A stretch of DNA of 12,500 nucleotides, from NCBI GenBank assembly GCA_018398765.1, contig JAHBMJ010004256.1:4035-16534 (forward strand), read 5' to 3'. The stretch is from Chromera velia (lineage: Eukaryota > Sar > Chromeraceae). Position numbers and translations under genes: made by a program. Below the pieces are notes generated by a model. It was not told where the DNA came from. It ran no database searches and was given only the letters and a program-made list of their open reading frames with translations. Of this stretch, positions 1-7,500 are shown one piece after another (the first letter of the stretch is position 1; every line of letters begins with the position of its first letter).

Positions 1-1282
1 CCCCCCATCTGTAGGCTGATCGCGAGAGGCGCGTCTCGCACCACCACTCAGAAGACGAACTGCTGCCGGGATGAGGGGAGGACGCTGCTGAGCCTGCCCC
101 TCTCCCCCCCCTCCTCCTCCCGCCACTGTCTGACCTATTCGAGTCTCCTGGGGCACGACTATCTCTGAAGACTCTGAACTTGTCGCCTTGATTTCGGGCC
201 TTTCCCCCTCTTTCGTTTGCTCTTCCTGTTTCTCCCCCTCTCCCCCTTTCCCCAACGGCCATTGCCCCCGCTCCTTGCTACTTCTTCTTCGTTGAAACAG
301 ACGCGCAACGCGCGCCGCAGCCCCACCCCCACCGCTTCCTTCTTCGGCAACCGCTTCCCCCCCCCCTTTTTCCACCTCTGGAGGGGCCCCGGCACTAGCG
401 CTTGAAGAAAACGCAGCGGTCCTTGGCCCTGTCCCTGTACTGGACGGCCGGGGTCCGGGGACCGGACTTCGGGGAGGGAAAGGCCAGGACCGTGCCGGCA
501 TGTGTTGCGTATTGGTTGCCCCATGCGATTCCGTGTCTGCCTCCCCCCCGTCATCCTCTTGTGTTCCTTCTTCTTTTTCCTGCTGCTTGAGGTCTGAAGG
601 CTGTGCAGGGGGAGGGGAACTCGGGACAGGACCTAGAGGCGGACTGCCATGCAAAGTCAAACTGGACTTCGACCCCCCCCCAATACCGACAGCCGTCCAG
701 GGGCCTCGCCACCCCGTAGACTCTTGCCTGCTCATGTCCCCCTCACTTCGTCTGTTGGGGGGCATGCGCTCGGAAGACGACGCCGCGTTCCTTTTGAGGA
801 ACCAGTGTGCGACCGTAGAGGTACGGGGTGTCCAGGGCAGTCGGGGCTCCGCTCGATTCATTGGAGACGTGGTCTGATCTTTGTCTTTCTCTGTCTCTTC
901 TTCCCCTGGGCCGTTTGCAGACGCAGCGCGGGAGACAGAGCAGCATCTTTCCTCTTGCTCGTCTCCTGCCAGCAGAACTGCAGCAGAGGCCGCAGCATCC
1001 AGAGAGACCGACCTTGACTTTCCCGTCAGAAGAAAATCGGAGGACATCGGACGATGGGGAAGAAAGAAGCGGGGGGCGCGGGTAGTCATGGGAGGGTCCG
1101 ACTCCGCCCCTGAAATTCCACCACCTCCGTCTGACTCTCCCCCTGCTTCTTCCTTCTCGCCCCTGTCCCCTGCAATCGTGCGGGGCCTGTCTGCAGTGGG
1201 CCTCATGCGAGTCACTCGTCTCCGAGGTCTGTTGCTCGTGTCAGGCAAGACAATGTTGTTTAGCTCGGTCAGAGTCACGCAC
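1..1282 (-). CDS. Deacetylase exon 5: end of NodB domain plus ~420-residue low-complexity tail, open to the window edge
   Basis: After the acceptor GCGTGCAG at 1290-1283 the frame completes Arg303 and then reads CVTLTELNNIVLP, which matches the usual C-terminal strand and helix of NodB domains (R-V-V-T-L-S-E-L type). It then stays open, without any stop, to base 1. The tail is rich in Ser, Gly, Pro, Glu, Arg and Ala. It has runs of Gly (near bases 100-120), acidic-Gln stretches (near 545-590 and 185-235) and Arg/Ser stretches (RRRSSKER near 270-285), and no recognisable fold. The absence of stops over 427 codons, together with continuity from a domain end, argues that it is coding. An internal intron cannot be excluded. 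I do not see plus-strand genes here; the shorter plus-strand frames overlap this tail and lack any domain. Confidence 0.7.
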
Positions 1283-1510
1283 CTGCACGCTCAACAAAAT
1301 TCGCAGAAAAAGGAGCAAGATTGAAGTGAAAGCTGCACAATGCTTTCCGACGCATCCTCATCCCACGGTGCGTCCCGTTTTCGGCCAACAACTGTGCTGG
1401 TCTTCCGGAAGCGGCACAAGTACCCATGTATCATCAGAAAAGAAGGCAAGATGAAGAAAAAAATGAAACCAAGAAGAAAACAAGAAAGGAGCAGCTGCTT
1501 TCCTGACCAA

Positions 1511-1552
<42 letters not shown>

Positions 1553-3527
1553 CTCTACCTACCGGAAGTTTTTGGAGAGTTCTGGGAGGACAGATCTTAG
1601 AACGTCCAGGGTGTGGGCCCGGAAGTTCTGAGAGGGGAAGTGGATGATGATGATGGAGCCGGGCTGGGTGTGCTGCTTCACGAAGTCAGAGAGGAACTCG
1701 GGGTGGTGCTGCACACATATTATTAATATACAAAGGGAAAGAGGGAAGGGAAGGGGCTTTACAAGTATGGGTGCACCTGCGCCTTTGTGGCCCCGTACTT
1801 CTGTACGCGAGGAGTGAAAAAGTCGCACATCCTCTTCATCCATGTCGCTCTCTTTTTCTCTACTTCTGAGAGACTTCTGGGCGTACGCGTCCCCTCTCGT
1901 GTTTGCCTCCCCGAAAAATACAGGCAGGAGACTGTCGCCTTTTCTCAAGGTTAATCATTCACCTCTGTGCCTCGTCTTTCACAGACTGAGATCCGTCGAT
2001 AGCTCAGTTCAGCAAGTTCGCAAAATCGCGTTAGGAGGACACAAACAAACAGGGGGAGGAGAAAAATGGGCAACAGACAAACCACCACGCAGAGAAAGAA
2101 GACCGCAATTGACAGGCCCAGGATCTCCCCTTACACCACGCACCCTGCCTCGATGCAAACAAACACATGCAGCATCCATAAACAGAAGAAAAGAAAAGAA
2201 AAAAGAGTTCACCTCGATGTTGGTGTCCAGAGGAAAGACGTCTCCTAGAACAGGGGTGTACCTGCAGAGTCCCTCCCACACACACACACGCACGGACGCA
2301 CACACACACACACATACATACACACGCACGCACGCACACAGAAACAGAGACGAAAACCATGCACAACAAGTAGAGGACAGATTGAAAGCGAATGATTACG
2401 GTATTCGGAACTCGAAAAAAGATGATCATCGTGCGACGGAGACTGCGATTGTATGGATTGTAGAAACCAAAAAAGAAACGGAGGTCTCAAAACGTCTTAG
2501 CCACTCGCCCATGCACCCACCCGTGTTTCTCCAGAACGCGCAGCATCGTATCGTTTGTTGCTGCAGGCGGGCAGGAACAGGAATGAAAGAGAGAGGACGC
2601 GGCAAACCTTGACCTTTGAGTTTTGCAGCGGCGCCTCCAAGACCACCTTCTCTTTCTGTCCGAAAGCAGTCTCTTTTTCTCTCTCCCTCTCTACCTCTCT
2701 GACTGTCTGTGTCTCCTTCTTTCTTCTCTCCGAGCCCTCTCTTCGCAGTCGCAAAGACTTAGAGGAGAATGAGAAAGCACCGCAAAGGTGGGGAAAGTAA
2801 TGAGGAGGGACGCAAAAACCCCTGGAGTGAGAGAACAGCTTGACAATCACCGACCTGCACTTGGAGGCCGAAACCACTTAAGCCTGTGTTCCCTGAAGCT
2901 CGGCACAAACCGCGTGATGACGCCCTCACACTCCATCAAGAGAGACTCAAATTGGTCCTCGTTGTACTTCGTTGCGGGTTCGTCTTTCACCATATGGTTG
3001 GCCAGCTCATGGCCCTCATCCACCATTCGTTTCACAACCGTCTCCTGGCCGTCCACAAAGGAGGAAATCAGAAAGAACGTGGCACGCACGTTGTTGCTTT
3101 TCAGGACGTCCAATACTTCCTCAGACACGTGCTTGTCGTACCCGGGGCAATCGTCTATTGTTACAGCAATGTAAGGCTTTTTGGTGGGAAAGTAGAAGAG
3201 ACACTTTCCCTGTGGAAGAAACGGAATGTGCTCAGAAGCTCTCAACAACCAACGAGAGCCGAAAGAATGAAGAGTACCCCAGCCCCACTTTGCAAAGTTC
3301 TGTTTCAGTGATTGGAGCTGGTCGGCAGGTTTCAGAGCAGTGGACACAGACTGAGCACTTGAGTCTTGAAGTCGTTCCTTCTCTTTGGGCATTGGCTGTT
3401 CGTCAGAGAGATTCTGTTGAGCTTGAGCCTCTGCCCCCCGATCATCTCGGCTCGCGTCACCTGTGACTGCTGTGCTGCTGTCGTCTCTGCCGAAGAGCTT
3501 CGGCGTCTTGTCCAACAACTTCCTCAT
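1..3527 (-). CDS. Polysaccharide deacetylase (NodB/CE4-like) with long disordered tail; 5 exons, 3'-partial
   Basis: Exons, all on the minus strand: 3527-2855, 2560-2521, 2261-2213, 1708-1563, 1282-1 (continues off the window). Donor and acceptor phases agree at every junction, giving 730 codons in the window. The start is the first ATG after an in-frame TAG upstream. NodB-family enzymes remove N- or O-acetyl groups from chitin-like or other glycans using a metal. Visible motifs: IDDCPG (residues 124-129, metal and base Asp), GHELANH (172-178), KWFRPPSA (217-224), HGYTPVLGDVFP (237-248), PGSIIIIH (271-278) and CVTLTEL (304-310). The last two lie in exons 4 and 5 and fit the domain's C-terminal end. 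The position four after His178 is Asp182 rather than His. No signal peptide or membrane segment is seen, so either an upstream exon is missing or the protein is not classically secreted. Residues ~1-110 are polar and probably disordered. The divergent neighbour is the ankyrin gene. Family assignment is strong; the substrate is unknown. Confidence 0.85.
1515..1550. repeat. (AC)18 microsatellite in deacetylase intron 4
   Basis: An uninterrupted run of 18 AC units on the plus strand. On the transcribed strand it is (GT)18, beginning about 12 bases into the intron after donor CCG/GTAGGTAGAG. It probably varies in length between strains. The intron runs from 1562 to 1283. Confidence 0.95.
1709..2212 (-). 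other. Deacetylase intron 3 (504 bp)
   Basis: The donor GAG/GTGAAC is at 2213/2212 and the acceptor GTGTGCAG ends at 1709. The phase-0 junction joins PLDTNIE to HHPEFLSDF, as expected for the family. I see no additional exon or structured element inside it, only A-rich and purine-rich stretches. Confidence 0.75.
2277..2340. repeat. Imperfect CA/CG-rich microsatellite in deacetylase intron 2
   Basis: Compound (CA)n tract with ACGC and CATA interruptions. On the transcribed strand it is a UG-rich tract ending about 15 bases before the acceptor CTCTGCAG at 2262. The intron spans 2520-2262 and the tract makes up about a quarter of it. Confidence 0.9.
2561..2854 (-). other. Deacetylase intron 1 (294 bp)
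   Basis: Defined by donor GTCGGT and acceptor CCTGCAG. On the transcribed strand it contains a long purine-rich (GA)-type stretch (plus-strand CT-rich, about 2650-2720). No separate gene is visible. Confidence 0.75.
2855..3527 (-). CDS. Deacetylase exon 1 (N-terminus and most of the NodB core)
   Basis: This exon encodes residues 1-224 plus one base of codon 225. It holds the polar N-terminal extension, the TIDDCPG metal-binding motif, the GHELANH motif and KWFRPPSA. The donor reads GCAG/GTCGGT. Reading through it gives only Gly-Arg and then a TGA stop, so splicing is required. The acceptor at 2561 (CCTGCAG) restores the frame and gives the sequence TNDTMLRVLEKHG expected after the FRPP motif. 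Confidence 0.85.
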
Positions 3528-4475
3528 GTCGACGGATGAATAGGTCAGACAGATGAGACGGAGACAGGTCAGTCCTCCGGCCCCGGGACTCCTCCGGAGC
3601 TCGAGAAGGCCCTAAATGTTGTGAATCTCAACCCTCGACGAACCCAGGGTGCTTCTTCTTCTGCACAGACCGTCGCGGAAACCTTTCCAGCTCGCCGTTT
3701 GCCACTCCCAAGAGCTTCAATGACCTATGCTTGCCGCGATTTGCGAAAAGCAGTCAGATTCTCACGGAGACTGCTTTCGCGACGGCGCCCCCGCTCCAGC
3801 CGCCCACCAGCACTGCATGGCCCAGCAGGCAGGTGGCCGGGCGCGTGGTTTCACGCGACTCAGGCGTTTTGTGCATGGTCACTCGCGTCTTCGTAAGAGT
3901 TTCAATTTGCTCGTTTGCAGGTGCAATAAACCTGTCGCACTCGCCTCTTTCGAGCTGTGCTTCCCCTTTCTGCTTGAGAGGTGCAAACGCTTTCTGTCTG
4001 GCTGCTCCGCCTTGCCAAACCTTGGAGCATTGTGGAGCCGGATTCTGTCAGACTGGCAGCTGCGCAGCATCTGTCTGTGTTCACCTGCGAGTGCCAAAAG
4101 ACCGTCACTCTTACCTTCGCAGACCTGCCTTCAACTTTCCACTGGAGGGAAAGGCAGGACACAGGTACGTTCAATGAAAGTCAAAGCCGGTTCAGAACGT
4201 CAATCGGTTTTCTGTCGAATTTGTCTGACCTTCGTAGTACAGCAAGCACTCTTAATGAACAGGCCGTCCATTGCTCTGCCTGAGAAAGGAAGGATATCGG
4301 CATCCGTGTGATCCTGTACACACGATACAAACACACGCACCACAAGCGCAGATTCTATATATTGAATTTCCGGTTTTGTATCAGAAGATTTTTTCACGAG
4401 GCATTCTTGTTGCGCCTTTCTTCCCGCTTGCAGGAACCTCATATTGATTTATTTATTCATCGATCTGTCTAAGGA
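3528..4475. promoter_or_regulatory. Divergent intergenic region between deacetylase and ankyrin genes, with possible 5'-UTR intron
   Basis: About 950 bp separates the two start codons, so both promoters should lie here. No protein-coding exon can be supported; open frames of up to ~190 codons show no domain. A TATATAT element lies at 4356-4362. A strong donor ACAG/GTACGT (intron start 4165) and an acceptor CTTGCAG (ending 4433, after a pyrimidine-rich stretch) would make a 269 bp intron. That matches local intron sizes and lies 42 bases before the ankyrin ATG. An in-frame TAA at 4470-4472 means any such upstream exon is untranslated in this frame. Whether the TATA-like element or the splice model is used cannot be decided from sequence. 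Confidence 0.45.
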
Positions 4476-4587
4476 ATGGAGGAGTACTTTCCTGACGTCG
4501 TTGCGATTCTCGAGAAGCGCAAGAAGGAGAGGGCTCCGCTGCGGAGGATTGGATTTCTGTTTCGCAACACCAGACCGCCGCAGACAG
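4476..4587 (+). CDS. Ankyrin gene exon 1
   Basis: Encodes 37 residues beginning MEEYFPDVVAILEKRKKERA and ends in phase 1 at CAG/GTCAGA. It has a short amphipathic, strongly basic helix (EKRKKER). Reading through the donor adds only a few codons before a stop. The combined length of all exons is an exact multiple of three, which supports this exon as the start, but it is not confirmed by homology. Confidence 0.6.
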
Positions 4588-7500
4588 GTCAGACACCTGC
4601 AATTGCTCTTGTCAGATAACCTTCCTTCAGGCATGACTCCTTTTTGTGGTGTACGTGTGGACCAATCGATCTGACCCGCGCTGCCAACAATGCCACATGG
4701 CCGTCTGGCACGAGTTGCCACGCTCAGTCAATTCAAGACTGCGGGTGCGTTCTAAAGGTGTCACGCCGAAAATTCCGAACGAATGAATTGCCGTCGTGGG
4801 CGGTCGTGGGGTTGTGTATTAATGTGTCTATCCCTTCACGCGTGTAAAGGCTTTTCTGTCTCTATTTGTGCACCTGAACCGACTTTGTGTAGACAGCTTG
4901 TAGCCGGTCATTGCCGTGCCCTGCCTGTCTTCCTGATCTCTGCAGAATCGTCGAAAATGCGCGAAAGGGGAGGGGAAGGGGAGGGGGAATTTTATGAACG
5001 GGGACCGGGAGGAAATGGGCAGAGAGTCGGAGGAGGAAATGGAGGAGGAGGGGAAGGGAGAACGTCAACTTCGCACACGACACAAGCTGACTCGAATCAG
5101 CGGTCAGTGATCCTGCAGTTCCCCCCTCTCATGCAATTCAGTCAATCTACTTACCTACCTACCTACCTATCGGTCGTCCCATGCAACGTCCATGCCGAGT
5201 TGCATTGTCCCAAGAGTTTTATCATTTAAATTTCACCAGTGCAATCTTGAAGATTCCGCGTCACCCCATGTCTCTTCTGTCTCTTGTTTTTTGCTTCAAG
5301 CTAGGTAATAATTGTCTTCATGATGACGGGTGTCGACCTACTCGAAACATGCTGTTTTACATGACTGCTGCAGCATCGAGGGTTCCCCTCCAGCACCCTT
5401 CCCTCCAGAAGAAAATGAAGTGGAGACAGAGGAGACAGACCCACAGGCCCTCACCGACGCCTCAAGAAAGGGGGACCTCCTGAAGGTGAAGCACACAATC
5501 GAGGACGGAAGGGCCAAGCTGAATTTGGACATGCAGGACGAGAACGGAAAGACAGCCCTGATTTTAGCCTCTGCAAACGGCCACACGGACATTGTGCGGC
5601 TGCTGGTCGATGCAAAGGCCTACGTGGACATGCAGGACAGATACGGAAAGACAGCCCTGATTTTAGCCTCTTTCCACGGCCACACGGACATTGTGCGGCT
5701 GCTGGTCGATGCAAAGGCCAATGTGGACATGCAGGACAGTTACGGACAGACAGCCCTGATTTTAGCCTCTGAAAACGGCCACACGGACATTGTGCGGCTT
5801 CTGGTCGATGCAAAGGCCAACGTGGACATGCAGGACAGATGCGGAAAGACAGCCCTGATTTTAGCCTCTTTCCACGGCCACACGGACATTGTGCGGCTGC
5901 TGGTCGATGCAAAGGCCAACGTGGACATGCAGGGCGAGATCGGAAAGACAGCCCTGATTTTAGCCTCTGAAAACGGCCACACGGACATTGTGCGGCTGCT
6001 GGTCGATGCAGAGGCCAACGTGGACATGCAGGACGAAAACGGAAAGACAGCCCTGATTTTAGCCTCTGAAAACGGCCACACGGACATTGTGCGGCTGCTG
6101 GTCGATGCAAAGGCCAACGTGGACATGCAGGACACTTACGGCGGACAGACAGGCCTGATTTTAGCCTCTGAAAAGGGCCACACGGACATTGTGCGGCTGC
6201 TGGTCGATGCAAAGGCCAACGTGGACATGCAGGACAGATACGAAAAGACAGCCCTGATTTTAGCCTCTTTCCACGGCCACACGGACATTGTGCGGCTGCT
6301 GGTCGATGCAAAGGCCAACGTGGACATGCAGGACAGTTACGGACAGACAGGCCTGATTTTAGCCTCTGAAAACGGCCACACGGACATTGTGCGGCTGCTG
6401 GTCGATGCAAAGGCCAGCGTGGACATACAGGATGAAGAAGGAAATTCCGTCTTGATGCTTGCAATACAAAAGGAAAATGTTGAGATGGTGGAGTATCTCC
6501 TTGCCCAGCCGGGCAGCGCAACCCAAACTGTCGTGAATATTCCTGACTCACAGGACCGGACGCCCCTCTTTCGTGCTGCGGCAGGAGGGCACATTCTTCT
6601 CGTAGAGCTCCTGCTCAGACGGGGAGCAGACCCCTCTTTGAAGGACGCTAGCGGAAACACCGCACTTGCAGTTGCCGAAGAGGCAAGAAAGATGCAGGTG
6701 GTAGATAGACTGAAGAGTGGAGAGCGAATGGTCGATCCTTGGTCGACAGAAATGGTGTCGGAGTGGAATGATTTGAGGTCCCTGATTGACAGCGAAGCGG
6801 TCGCGTTCTGGCCTTTGCACTTCCTCAGGTCCCTGCTGAAGAAAGGTGCGAAGTTGCCTTACCGTCAAAAGGTAGCAGAAGCAGCGAAAGATCTTGGAGT
6901 AGTTTGTGAGCCCTTTTCCGCTCGCACACTTGCAGCCGACCTCCGACACCCTGTTGGAGCGCCTTTCAAGCTTGTGGCTTTCAGTTATCCGTGGCTGTCG
7001 CAAGAGCACCCCGACGCAGAGGGCTTCCGTCTCCGAAGTGTCCTCAAGCATCTTGACAAGCAGTGGTGGGCCCAGGAAGGCTCTCCGGTGACTGCCTTTG
7101 TGTTTTGGGACTACCTGTCCCTCTTCCAACACCCTCCAGGTGGAAGACGCACCGATGCTCAAGACGCGCTATTCATAGAAGGTCTGAGCAAAATGGACCT
7201 CATCTACAGCAGCCCGCACACACACGTCATCCGCTCTACAGCAGTACCTGAAAGCGCTGCCAACCCCACAAAGTACATCGAGAGGGGGTGGTGCTGGTTC
7301 GAGTCTGCAGTCACAGCCTTCAAGCCCCCCGCTCAGGTTCTGAGTGACGACGGCGATCAGGAAAGACCTTCCCTCCGTATCCCCGCCACTCCGCTAAGAT
7401 TCGGTGAGACTCTTGACACGAAGAAGTTTACAAACGGAAAAGCCGATGCGGAAGGTGTGAAGGCGCTGTATAAAAACTTTCTTCACCGATCCATACACAA

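Noticed and set aside
217-1324. Plus-strand open frames of 60-147 codons
   Set aside because: None shows a domain, and they overlap the uninterrupted minus-strand deacetylase tail.
3621-4311. Coding exons in the divergent intergenic region (frames of up to 194 codons)
   Set aside because: There is no recognisable domain, several overlapping frames are equally open, and the ankyrin ATG is preceded by an in-frame stop.
5330-5373. GTG at 5330 as the start of the ankyrin protein
   Set aside because: It is not an ATG, follows a TGA directly, and a phase-matched TGCAG acceptor at 5373 explains the entry into the frame better.
5528-6421. CRISPR-like regular repeats
   Set aside because: The 99-bp units are head to tail without unique spacers and encode ankyrin repeats.
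5451-6551. A long minus-strand open frame (366 codons) with repeated Cys/Pro/Arg motifs across the ankyrin array
   Set aside because: It is the mirror of the 99-bp repeat: a stop-free phase in one unit stays stop-free in all. The plus strand has true ankyrin sequence with conserved residues.
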